Source of the DNA: Rhizobium sp. | Lineage (GTDB): Bacteria > Pseudomonadota > Alphaproteobacteria > Rhizobiales > Rhizobiaceae | Reading direction: 5' to 3' | DNA length: 64,000 nt | NCBI GenBank assembly: GCA_002796995.1 | Contig: PEKW01000005.1 | Location: forward strand, 448,892-512,891 | Shown: one piece after another, positions 56,196-63,968 of the stretch | Layout of the letters: each line of letters starts with the position of its first letter | How positions within the stretch are numbered: the stretch's first letter is position 1 | Notes under the pieces: generated by a model | Database searches by the model: none | What the model was told of the DNA's origin: nothing | The model's input: the letters and a program-made list of their open reading frames with translations, nothing else | Position numbers and translations under genes: made by a program

Positions 56196-57269
56196 ATGCG
56201 CGCACTCAGATTTCACGCAGCCAAGGACTTGCGGCTCGACGACATCCCCGAGCCGAAGCAGCCGGGGCCGGGACAGGTTCTCGTACGCAACCGCTTCGTC
56301 GGCATCTGCGGAACCGATCTTCACGAATACAGCTACGGCCCGATCTTCATTCCCAAGGAGCCGCATCCGTTCACCGGCGCGCACGGCCCGCAGGTCCTCG
56401 GCCATGAATTCGGCGGCGTCGTCGAAGCCGTCGGCGAGGGCGTGACGTCCGTCGCCGTCGGCGACCGTGTCTCGATCCAGCCGCTCGTCATGCCACGCTC
56501 CGGCGATTACTTCGCCGATCGCGGCCTTTTCCATCTGAGCACGCAGCTGGCGCTGGTGGGCCTCAGCTGGGAGGGCGGCGGCATGGCGGAAGCCGCCATG
56601 GTCAACGAGTACAATGTCCAGAAGATTCCCGACGAGATGACCGACGAGGAGGCCGCACTCGTCGAACCGACGGCGGTTGCCGTCTATGCCTGCGATCGCG
56701 GCGGCGTGACCGCCGGCAACAGCGTCCTCGTCACGGGCGCCGGACCGATCGGCATGCTGACCCTGCTTGCCGCCCGTGCGGCCGGCGCGGCCCAGCTCTT
56801 CGTCTCCGATCTCAACGATGCCAGGCTCGAGCTTGCCAAAAGCGTGCTGCCTGACGTCATCACGATCAACCCGAAGCGCGACAATGTCGGCGATGTCGTT
56901 CGCGCGCAGACGGAGGGAAAGGTCGGCTGCGACGTGGCTATCGAATGCGTGGGCAATGAGCACGCGCTCAAGGCCTGCGTCGATGCGGTGCGCAAACAGG
57001 GCGTGGTCGTCCAGACCGGACTGCACCCGCATGAGAACCCGATCGACTGGTTCCAGGTGACGTTCCGCGACCTCGAGGTCAAGGGCTCCTGGGCCTATCC
57101 GACGCATTACTGGCCGCGCGTAATCCGTCTGATCGCCTCGGGCCTGCTGCCGGCGACCAAGATCGTCACCAAGCGCATCACGCTCGACACGGCGGTGAAG
57201 GAGGGCTTCGACGTCCTGCTCGATCCGGCCGGCACCCATCTGAAGATCCTGATCGATCTTTCGAAATAG
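56196..57269 (+). CDS. Zinc-type 2,3-butanediol dehydrogenase-like alcohol dehydrogenase
   Basis: A 357-residue medium-chain dehydrogenase resembling (R,R)-butanediol dehydrogenase, which interconverts acetoin and 2,3-butanediol. The catalytic zinc ligands are in FVGICGTDLHEYSYGP (Cys38) and VLGHEFGGVVEAVGEG (His70-Glu71); the NAD site is SVLVTGAGPIGMLTLLAARA. The structural-zinc lobe, normally four cysteines, reads SIQPLVMPRSGDYFADRG with none. GGAGGAA precedes ATG 56196; a longer frame open from 56148 starts inside the sigma-54 promoter. It is probably the first gene of an AcoR-controlled operon whose second gene is a flavin monooxygenase. Confidence 0.88.
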   Translation: MRALRFHAAKDLRLDDIPEPKQPGPGQVLVRNRFVGICGTDLHEYSYGPIFIPKEPHPFTGAHGPQVLGHEFGGVVEAVGEGVTSVAVGDRVSIQPLVMPRSGDYFADRGLFHLSTQLALVGLSWEGGGMAEAAMVNEYNVQKIPDEMTDEEAALVEPTAVAVYACDRGGVTAGNSVLVTGAGPIGMLTLLAARAAGAAQLFVSDLNDARLELAKSVLPDVITINPKRDNVGDVVRAQTEGKVGCDVAIECVGNEHALKACVDAVRKQGVVVQTGLHPHENPIDWFQVTFRDLEVKGSWAYPTHYWPRVIRLIASGLLPATKIVTKRITLDTAVKEGFDVLLDPAGTHLKILIDLSK

Positions 57270-57388
57270 GCATCTCTGCCGAAGCCTGTCCCGGGAGAGG
57301 AGCCCGGCCGGCGGAGGCTTTGACGCTTTCCGGAACGCCCCGTGCGGGCGTTCCATGACCACCCCCAAGCATCCATGGAGGAGAAAAA

Positions 57389-59191
57389 ATGCTTGATATC
57401 AGCCCCGGAACCAAGATCGACACGATGCTCTCAAAGCTCGGGCAGGCGCTTGCAAGCGGCGACATCGACGCCGCCGTCAACCTGTTTCAGGCCGATTGCC
57501 ACTGGCGCGACCTGGTGACTTTCACCTGGAACCTGAAGACGCTCGAAGGCCATGAGCAGATCCGCGACATGCTCGAGAGCCAGCTATCCGCCGCAAAACC
57601 CTCGAACTTCGTGCAGGACACCAAGGAGGCCGCCTCGGAGGCCGGCGGCGTCACCGACGGCTGGTTCGAATTCGAGACCGGCGTCGCCCGCGGCTATGGC
57701 CATATCCGCCTGAAGGACGGCCTGATCTGGACGCTGCTCACCACCATGACGGAGCTGAAGGGCCACGAGGAGCCCAAGGGCTTTCGCCGTCCGATGGGAG
57801 CCGAGCACGGCCATGACCGGGATCGCAAGACCTGGAAGGAAAAACGCGAGATCGAGGCCGCCGAACTCGGCTATTCGGTCCAGCCCGAGGTCGTCATCAT
57901 CGGCGGCGGCCAGGGCGGTATCGCGCTCGGCGCGCGTCTTCGGCAGCTCGGCGTGCCGACGATCATCATCGAGAAGAACGAACGGCCCGGCGACAGCTGG
58001 CGCAAGCGCTACAAGTCGCTCTGCCTGCACGACCCCGTCTGGTACGACCACCTGCCCTATATCCCCTTCCCGGAGAACTGGCCGGTCTTCACGCCCAAGG
58101 ACAAGGTCGGCGACTGGCTGGAAATGTACACCAAGGTCATGGAGCTGAACTACTGGGGCTCCACCACGGCGAAGTCCGCGCAATATGACGAAACGACCAG
58201 CGAATGGACGGTCATCGTCGAGCGGGACGGCAAGGAAGTGGTGCTGCGGCCGAAGCAGCTGGTGCTGGCGACCGGCATGTCCGGCAAGGCCAATGTGCCG
58301 AAATTCGACGGCCAGGATGTCTTCAAGGGCGAACAGCAGCATTCCTCGCAGCATCCCGGCCCGGATGCCTATTCCGGCAAGAAGGTTGTCGTCATCGGCT
58401 CCAACAACTCCGCCCACGATATCTGTGCGGCGCTCTGGGAGGCCGGCGCCGATGTCACCATGCTGCAGCGCTCGTCCACCCATATCGTCAAGTCCGACTC
58501 GCTGATGGAGATCGGCCTCGGCGATCTCTATTCCGAGCGGGCGGTTCAGGGCGGCATGACGACGCGCAAGGCCGATCTGATCTTCGCCTCCCTGCCCTAC
58601 CGGATCATGCATGAATTCCAGATCCCGATTTACGACAAGATCCGTGAAAAGGACGCGGACTTCTATGCGGCGCTCGAAAAGGCCGGCTTCATGCTGGACT
58701 TCGGCGACGACGATTCCGGTCTCTTCATGAAATATCTGCGCCGCGGATCGGGCTATTACATCGATGTCGGGGCCTGCGACCTCGTCATCGACGGCTCGAT
58801 CAAGCTGAAGTCCGGCGTCGACGTGTCCCACCTGACGGAAAACGCCGTGGTGCTGAAGGACGGCACGGAACTGCCCGCCGACCTCGTGGTCTACGCCACC
58901 GGCTACGGCTCGATGAACGGCTGGGCCGCCGATCTCATCTCGCGCGAAGTGGCCGACAAGGTCGGCAAGTGCTGGGGCCTCGGCTCCAACACCACCAAGG
59001 ACCCAGGTCCCTGGGAGGGCGAGCAGCGCAACATGTGGAAACCGACGCAGCAGCAAGCGCTCTGGTTCCACGGCGGCAACCTGCACCAGTCGCGCCACTA
59101 TTCTCAATATCTGTCGCTTCAGCTGAAAGCTCGCCAGGTCGGCATCGACACGCCGGTCTATGGAATGACCAAACCGCAGCACCTGTCGTAA
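57389..59191 (+). CDS. Flavin-containing monooxygenase with N-terminal NTF2/SnoaL-like domain
   Basis: A 600-residue protein. Residues about 12-130 resemble a SnoaL/NTF2-like domain (ALASGDIDAAVNLFQADCHW). The FMO part begins near 160: VVIIGGGQGGIALGARLRQL for FAD, GKKVVVIGSNNSAHDICAAL for NADPH, and the fingerprint VFKGEQQHSSQH in place of FxGxxxHxxx(Y/W/F). LVVYATGYGSMNGW is the usual FMO ATG motif. Class B monooxygenases oxygenate N, S or ketone carbons. Behind the butanediol-type dehydrogenase and an AcoR-type promoter, the ketone it meets may be acetoin or diacetyl; this is inference. A terminator follows. Confidence 0.86.
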   Translation: MLDISPGTKIDTMLSKLGQALASGDIDAAVNLFQADCHWRDLVTFTWNLKTLEGHEQIRDMLESQLSAAKPSNFVQDTKEAASEAGGVTDGWFEFETGVARGYGHIRLKDGLIWTLLTTMTELKGHEEPKGFRRPMGAEHGHDRDRKTWKEKREIEAAELGYSVQPEVVIIGGGQGGIALGARLRQLGVPTIIIEKNERPGDSWRKRYKSLCLHDPVWYDHLPYIPFPENWPVFTPKDKVGDWLEMYTKVMELNYWGSTTAKSAQYDETTSEWTVIVERDGKEVVLRPKQLVLATGMSGKANVPKFDGQDVFKGEQQHSSQHPGPDAYSGKKVVVIGSNNSAHDICAALWEAGADVTMLQRSSTHIVKSDSLMEIGLGDLYSERAVQGGMTTRKADLIFASLPYRIMHEFQIPIYDKIREKDADFYAALEKAGFMLDFGDDDSGLFMKYLRRGSGYYIDVGACDLVIDGSIKLKSGVDVSHLTENAVVLKDGTELPADLVVYATGYGSMNGWAADLISREVADKVGKCWGLGSNTTKDPGPWEGEQRNMWKPTQQQALWFHGGNLHQSRHYSQYLSLQLKARQVGIDTPVYGMTKPQHLS

Positions 59192-59200
59192 AACGCATGA

Positions 59201-59226
59201 GGGCGCCGGCCAAGCCGGCGCCCTTT
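59201..59226 (+). terminator. Rho-independent terminator after the flavin monooxygenase
   Basis: Ten-base arms GGGCGCCGGC and GCCGGCGCCC with a CAA loop are followed by TTT, ten bases beyond the stop. Confidence 0.87.
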
Positions 59227-59325
59227 CGCCGCCGCAAACGAGGGCATTGCCAGCGACCAGCTCCTGCTCAAGGTGTGAAAACGTCCGGTCCTGTGGCTTT
59301 GTCGCCCATATCGTGGCCGCCCTCC

Positions 59326-60042
59326 CTATTGACGGAAGAGCGCCACCGCCGCCGAGACGATTTCGGCATTGTCGCGCGCCAATCGACCGTCGGGAATGTG
59401 CTTTCCGTCCTCCAGACCGACGCGCGTCGAAAGACGCTCCGTGCGCGCGCGCTTGACGAAGGGCCAGACGGTCTGATCGTAGCCGTGCAGAAGAATTGGC
59501 CGGCTGACGCCCGCTTGTCGAAGCACGGCCATGATGCCGTCGCAGCTCGCCATCGCCGCCTCAAGGTCGCGTTCATTGTCGAGTTCGACGAGAATACGCA
59601 AAACCCGGTCATGACCCGCGGTTTCGACGAACCGGCGCGCGTCCGCGACGGTTGCCAGACCGGCTTCCACACCGATGCCTTTTTGACCGAGCAGGTCGAT
59701 CACAGCCGGTGCATCTTCTTCCGACAGGTTGACCGACGCGTAGTCCGGAAGGACGCGCCAACGGGAAATGGCCTCTCTGGTACGGTCCTTGTCGCCCTCG
59801 ATCCAGGCGCCGGTCGAAACGCCGATCAGTGTGCCGGGACAAGCCCTGCGGATCGCCGCGACCGTTTCGTCGACGGCGGCGAGGCTTTCCCGCCCGTCTC
59901 TGTCGCGGGGATGGACGTGCAGCTCGGCCGCCCCCGCCTCGATGACGGCCGAGGCATCGCGCACCATGTCCTCGGTGGTCGCGGGAAACAACGGGTGGAA
60001 GTCCGGCTTTCGGCTGCCATTGATGCAAGCTTGGACGATCAT
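59326..60042 (-). CDS. BKACE-family beta-keto acid cleavage enzyme (DUF849), short form
   Basis: A 238-residue TIM-barrel protein of the 3-keto-5-aminohexanoate cleavage enzyme family, zinc enzymes that condense a beta-keto acid with acetyl-CoA. The zinc histidines are in ELHVHPRDRDGRESL; VQACINGSRKPDFHP opens the first strand, followed by SVNLSEEDAPAVID, and the terminal STRVGLEDGKHIPDGRLARD carries the third, glutamate, ligand. It is shorter than the 270-310 residues usual for the family. GGGAGG precedes ATG 60042. It may be co-transcribed with the sigma factor and ABM genes upstream (67 bases away). The keto acid is unknown. Confidence 0.85.
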   Translation of the reverse strand: MIVQACINGSRKPDFHPLFPATTEDMVRDASAVIEAGAAELHVHPRDRDGRESLAAVDETVAAIRRACPGTLIGVSTGAWIEGDKDRTREAISRWRVLPDYASVNLSEEDAPAVIDLLGQKGIGVEAGLATVADARRFVETAGHDRVLRILVELDNERDLEAAMASCDGIMAVLRQAGVSRPILLHGYDQTVWPFVKRARTERLSTRVGLEDGKHIPDGRLARDNAEIVSAAVALFRQ

Positions 60043-60109
60043 GTCAAAAACCTCCCGGAAATTTGGCGACACAGAATGCGTGGACTGTCCCGACGGTTCC
60101 GGCCGCGGC

Positions 60110-60994
60110 CTAAAGTCCCAACCGCGATTCATCCTCCAGCAGAAGCCAGTCGGCTCCGTCGAGCGAATAGCCGGCAAAGAGGCTGTCGCGGATGGCCGAA
60201 ATCTCGTTCCGGCGCCATGTGATACGGACATAGTGGCTGGGCTCGAACCGGTCGCGGCGAGCATCGAAGACCAGCATGACCGGCCGGCCGTCGACGGCGC
60301 CCAGCACGAAGCGCCAGTGCGTAAGCTCCGCGTAGCGGGTGAAGTAGGATCCGATCTCCTCCCTGCCCTTCAGCCTCAGACGCGCCACCAGATCCAGCTG
60401 CACGTCGGCCGCCAGCATCCTCCTGATCTCGTCGAAGTCGCCGTTGCGGAACATGGTGACGAACGTCTCCAGCCGGTCTCGATCGGGCGCGCTCATGGAC
60501 GGCAGCAGCATGCCTTCCGCCTGATCCGCGGCAAGCAGACGCAGGGCCGCGCGCCCGCGCTGCAGCGCCGCCTTGACGGCCATGGGCCCGGTGCCGACGA
60601 TCCCGGCGATTTCGTCAATGGAATGGCCCAGTACATCCTTGAGGATGACGGAGGCGCGCGGCAGTTCCGGAAGCTGCTGGAAGGTCCGGAAGCTCAAGGC
60701 AAGGATGGCGGGCTCGGGACCGGGAGCGGCGAGTTCCTCAACCGCCGATAGTTCGGAATGGTCGCGCCGGTGGCGCCCCCTCGCAAGATCGACCGAGGCA
60801 TTGTGCGCGACGCGAAACAGCCAGGCCCGCAGATTGCCGAACTCCATGCCCTCCTCATAGGCGACGAGCGCACGCGCCAGCACGTCCTGGACCACGTCTT
60901 CGCCGTCCATCGTCGTGCCGGTCATTCGCGCGCAGTACCGGTGCAAGGCCGGCCGACAGGCAATCAGAGCCTGCTCAAACTCTTGTCGTTCCAA
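60110..60994 (-). CDS. ECF-type sigma factor with C-terminal SnoaL-like domain
   Basis: A 294-residue sigma-70-family protein. Region 2 is ALHRYCARMTGTTMDGEDVV followed by NLRAWLFRVAHNASVDLARG; region 4 contains LPELPRASVILKDVLGHSID with GIVGTGPMAVKAALQRGRAA. Residues about 170-290 form a SnoaL/NTF2-like extension (ETFVTMFRNGDFDEIRRMLA), as in the ECF41/ECF56/SigJ groups, where the extension takes over the control role of an anti-sigma factor. Consistent with that, no anti-sigma gene is adjacent. It follows an antibiotic-biosynthesis-monooxygenase gene; such sigma factors often direct neighbouring oxidoreductase genes. Confidence 0.9.
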   Translation of the reverse strand: MERQEFEQALIACRPALHRYCARMTGTTMDGEDVVQDVLARALVAYEEGMEFGNLRAWLFRVAHNASVDLARGRHRRDHSELSAVEELAAPGPEPAILALSFRTFQQLPELPRASVILKDVLGHSIDEIAGIVGTGPMAVKAALQRGRAALRLLAADQAEGMLLPSMSAPDRDRLETFVTMFRNGDFDEIRRMLAADVQLDLVARLRLKGREEIGSYFTRYAELTHWRFVLGAVDGRPVMLVFDARRDRFEPSHYVRITWRRNEISAIRDSLFAGYSLDGADWLLLEDESRLGL

Positions 60995-61050
60995 TCTTCT
61001 CTCCCTGGTGGCGGCGAGCGCCGATCGGGCCCTCGCCGCAGTGGCTTTGA

Positions 61051-61377
61051 CTAGGCCTCGATCCGGGCCTCTTCGGCGCGAACGCTGGTGCCCAGTATCG
61101 ATTCAAAGCTGGCGATGGCCCTGATCTCTTCGAAATAGGCGACCATCCTCGGGTCGAGGCGCATGGCCTGGATATGATCGGCCGAGCGCCAGCGGGAAAT
61201 GATGATCACGGCGGTTCCGTCGGTGCTGGCGACCAGGTTGGTGCTCACCCAGCCGGGCAGCTGATGGATCACGCTATCGATACTGTCGTTGATCATGTCG
61301 ACAAGCTTGTCCTGCGAAGAGGGATCGACCTTGAGGATGTTGATGAGGGTGGTGGTCTTGTTGGTTACCGCGGGCAT
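61051..61377 (-). CDS. Antibiotic biosynthesis monooxygenase (ABM) domain protein
   Basis: A 108-residue dimeric alpha/beta-barrel protein: TTTLINILKVDPSSQDKLVD, then a helix, HQLPGWVSTNLVASTDGTAV and the strand IIISRWRSADHIQAM. ABM domains include quinone-forming monooxygenases and haem-degrading enzymes; no haem ligand pattern is evident. GGAG precedes ATG 61377. It heads a minus-strand run with the ECF sigma factor (57 bases) and BKACE, and could be the sigma factor's target. The last residues are Glu/Arg/Ala-rich. Confidence 0.82.
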   Translation of the reverse strand: MPAVTNKTTTLINILKVDPSSQDKLVDMINDSIDSVIHQLPGWVSTNLVASTDGTAVIIISRWRSADHIQAMRLDPRMVAYFEEIRAIASFESILGTSVRAEEARIEA

Positions 61378-61753
61378 TGGCTTCTCCTTGATTGTCCTTG
61401 CAGCGATTGATCGCCTGTCTAGGACGATGCAGGCAGTCAAAACGGACCCGCATCAGACATCAAAAAATTCGTCGGGCCCCGTCGTTGGTGACGAAACGAT
61501 GAGGGGCCGGTTACGTCGGCAGCAGCTTCCACACGAAGCATGACCGCGGATGAAACGGCGACGGGACCGGCGTCGACCCCCGTCGGCGGTGTCCTGCGCA
61601 CGTCGGTGGCAGGTGAATTTCCATTGAAACCCTTGCGCATGGCTTCTAACTTTTCACATATTTCGTACAGCGCCGAGACCAACGAGGCCAAACTCGGTCA
61701 CGCCATCGCGAATGCCACCTCGATATTCGCAGCCCCGGAGCGCGGAAGCCAGA
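61378..61753. other. Divergent intergenic region without a recognisable gene
   Basis: About 376 bases between the ABM gene (-) and the LysR gene (+). Open frames cross it on both strands but lack ribosome-binding sites, and their translations are not recognisable. An AT-richer patch with TTTTCACATATTTCG near 61650 is the likeliest promoter area; I could not find a convincing ECF41-type TGTCACA/CGTC pair at the right spacing. Confidence 0.5.
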
Positions 61754-62674
61754 ATGAACCCACGCCAGTTGAAGACCTTTCTCGCCGTCGCCCGGTTCGG
61801 CAATCTGACCCGGGCCGCAGCCGAAGCGAACCTGGCGCAGTCGAGCCTCAGCGACCAGATGCAATCTCTCGAACAGGAGCTCGGCGTGCAGCTCTTCGAG
61901 CGCTCCCGCCAGGGTGTGACGCTGACGCCGGCGGGACACGTGATGCAGACCTATGCCGAGGAGATCCTGGCGCTGCATGACGAGGCGGGAATTGCCATCC
62001 GCGCCGCGGCTCAGAAGAGCGAACAGACCCTGACCATCGGCACGCTCGAAACCGTCGCGGCCGACAAGCTCGCGGGCTTTCTCCCGCACTTTCGCGAAGC
62101 TCATCCGGAGATCGGCCTGACGCTGAAGATCGGCGGCAGCGGCGATCTGCAGCGCTGGCTGGAAGACAGTTCGATCGATCTCGCGATCACCTTCGATCGT
62201 GGCCAGACCGACGAACGCTTCATCAGTCGCCTGATCTCGCACGAGCCCCTGTCGCTGATATCGGGCAATGCCGGTGCCCCGCCCCCGACGACCCTCGCCG
62301 AACTGAGCGAACTGCCCTTCATCGCGACCGGGGACGGCTGCGTCTACCGCCGCCTCTTCGATACTGCTTTTACCGAAGCGGCCATTGCCGCGCCGCGGAT
62401 CGTGACCCAGGTCGACAGCATCACCACGATCATCCGCCTGGTCGCGTCCGGTGTGGGTTATGGCCTCGTGCCGCGGCTGGCGATCGACGCCCATGCCAAA
62501 CGCGGCGACGTCTTCGAACTGCCCTGGCCGGGCAAGGCGCCGAGCGCGTCGCTGATCATGGTCTGGCGGCGCCGGCGGGTGCAGCCGCCGACGCTCTCGC
62601 GGCTGCTCGCCGCAGCCCAGACGGAGTTGCGGCCGCTCAGACCAGCCGATGCCCGCCTTCGACATGAAGGATAG
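61754..62674 (+). CDS. LysR-family transcriptional regulator
   Basis: A 306-residue regulator: N-terminal HTH (MNPRQLKTFLAVARFGNLTR, AAAEANLAQSSLSDQMQSLE) and a C-terminal two-lobed effector domain (LTIGTLETVAADKLAGFLPH; LIRLVASGVGYGLVPRLAI-type end). An SxxQP-like segment is replaced by AQSSLSDQ, which is within family range. ATG 61754 gives the canonical N-terminus; the frame is open further upstream. Its last 38 bases overlap the end of the convergent SDR gene, so antisense interference between them is possible. LysR proteins usually regulate a divergent neighbour, here the ABM-sigma-BKACE group. Confidence 0.9.
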   Translation: MNPRQLKTFLAVARFGNLTRAAAEANLAQSSLSDQMQSLEQELGVQLFERSRQGVTLTPAGHVMQTYAEEILALHDEAGIAIRAAAQKSEQTLTIGTLETVAADKLAGFLPHFREAHPEIGLTLKIGGSGDLQRWLEDSSIDLAITFDRGQTDERFISRLISHEPLSLISGNAGAPPPTTLAELSELPFIATGDGCVYRRLFDTAFTEAAIAAPRIVTQVDSITTIIRLVASGVGYGLVPRLAIDAHAKRGDVFELPWPGKAPSASLIMVWRRRRVQPPTLSRLLAAAQTELRPLRPADARLRHEG

Positions 62675-63374
62675 TGCCGGTGGCGAAACCGTTGCCGATG
62701 AGGAAACGGATCGCGTCGGCAATATCCTCGGGCCGGCCGACCCGGCCCGCCGGCAGCCTCTGCGCCATTGCCTCCAGCGTCGCTTTGCGGGCGTCGCCTG
62801 CGACGAACTCCCAGATCGGCGTATCCACCCATCCCGGCGATACGGCATTGATGCGGAGCGGCGCGAGTTCCACCGCAAGTGCCCGCACCAGTCCTTCCAG
62901 CGCCGCATTCACCGCGGCAACGACCGAACCGCGCGCCGCCGGCCGATACGCCGCCACACCCGACGTGTAGGTGATCGAGCCCGAGGGGGGCAGGCAAGGA
63001 GCGCCATGCTTGGCAAGCAGCAACGGTCCGTAGAACTTGCTTTCCACCACCCGCTGCGCCGCCGACAGCTGCATGTCCGGCAACAGCTGGTAAGCCCCTT
63101 CGATGTCGGCCGCGGTGCTGACGATGTGATCGACCCGATCCCGCGCGCCGAAGAAGGCCGCGACCTCGTCTTCGCGTGTCAAATCGAGAACGGCGGTGCG
63201 CAGCCTCGGATGGTCATCGAGCGAGCGCTTCGCGGCTTCGAGCTTGACCGCCGCGCGGCCGGCGACGGTGACCTGCGCTCCCTCGGAAAGCAGCCGCCGC
63301 GCAAGCGCCAGCCCCATGCCTGAGCTCCCGCCCACGACAACGATCTCTGCGCCTTCGATCCCGGTATCATTCAT
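62637..63374 (-). CDS. Short-chain dehydrogenase/reductase-fold protein lacking the YxxxK pair
   Basis: A 245-residue Rossmann-fold protein. The cofactor loop is normal (EIVVVGGSSGMGLALARRLL), as are RINAVSPGWVDTPIW and the C-terminal DIADAIRFLIGNGFATGTIL. At the catalytic site, SGSITYTSGVAAYRPAARGS runs into VVAAVNAALEGLVRALAVEL, so the usual YxxxK reads V152-AAV-N156: both tyrosine and lysine are missing, while the upstream serine-bearing strand is kept. It may have lost dehydrogenase activity or use another chemistry. GGAG precedes ATG 63374. It overlaps the convergent LysR gene by 38 bases. Confidence 0.85.
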   Translation of the reverse strand: MNDTGIEGAEIVVVGGSSGMGLALARRLLSEGAQVTVAGRAAVKLEAAKRSLDDHPRLRTAVLDLTREDEVAAFFGARDRVDHIVSTAADIEGAYQLLPDMQLSAAQRVVESKFYGPLLLAKHGAPCLPPSGSITYTSGVAAYRPAARGSVVAAVNAALEGLVRALAVELAPLRINAVSPGWVDTPIWEFVAGDARKATLEAMAQRLPAGRVGRPEDIADAIRFLIGNGFATGTILHVEGGHRLV

Positions 63375-63433
63375 GTGCATCTCCTTTTTCGATGGAGAGC
63401 AGATGCCTTTTGCCGGACGGGAAAGAAAACGGA

Positions 63434-63459
63434 AGAATCCGATCATGCCATCGGATTCT
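63434..63459 (-). promoter_or_regulatory. Perfect hairpin/repeat upstream of the SDR gene
   Basis: Ten-base arms AGAATCCGAT and ATCGGATTCT with a six-base centre lie 60-85 bases before the SDR start and about 90 bases after the stop of the upstream metal-sensor-like gene. A third TCCGAT follows directly. On the minus strand it is followed by CCGTTTTCTTT. It could be an operator or a terminator of the upstream gene. Confidence 0.5.
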
Positions 63460-63545
63460 CCGATGATGACTGGGCAAATTTCGCGCAGGTTGGCTCACGC
63501 GACGAACTTGGCGCGGCTCGCCGGGGCAGGCTTGCCGCGAACCAC

Positions 63546-63968
63546 TCAATTGACCGTCCCGCTCATGTCGGCAGCGCCAGCCCGCGTCCGGTCCGTCGAG
63601 CGAAGGGCCTCGAGAAGCAAATTCTGCATCAGACGCTGAAGTGCATCGGTCGCGGCGCGGACATCCGCCATCGCCTTCGTCACCTCCGCCTCCTTCAGCG
63701 GCGGGGCACTGGCCGATGCCAGGGCGCGGCGCGCCTCCCTCAGCTGGCGAAGCGCCTGAACGGTCTGCGCCCGGTTTTCCCGCAACAGACGGCGGAACTC
63801 CGTGCGCACGTCGTCCGGATAGGCCGAGAACGCAACTTCCGCCAGGATCGACATGGCAGGCGCGTTGCGCTCCCGCTTGAAGATGTAGCCCAGGGAGAAG
63901 ACATTTCCGAGCAGCGAAGCCACGAAGATGGCCAAAAGAACCCATCGCAGCCATGTCAGTCTTTTCAC
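63546..63968 (-). CDS. Periplasmic heavy-metal sensor-like (CpxP/Spy/ZraP-type) membrane-anchored protein
   Basis: A 140-residue protein with one N-terminal membrane helix (RWVLLAIFVASLLGNVFSLG) and a helical periplasmic part rich in Arg, Ala and Gln (YPDDVRTEFRRLLRENRAQT; LRQLREARRALASASAPPLK), the pattern of the Metal_resist/Spy family. In rhizobia such genes usually follow an ECF sigma factor gene; that partner would lie beyond the window. The start is GTG 63968 with GGAGG upstream. No metal-binding histidine cluster is evident. Confidence 0.75.
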   Translation of the reverse strand: MKRLTWLRWVLLAIFVASLLGNVFSLGYIFKRERNAPAMSILAEVAFSAYPDDVRTEFRRLLRENRAQTVQALRQLREARRALASASAPPLKEAEVTKAMADVRAATDALQRLMQNLLLEALRSTDRTRAGAADMSGTVN

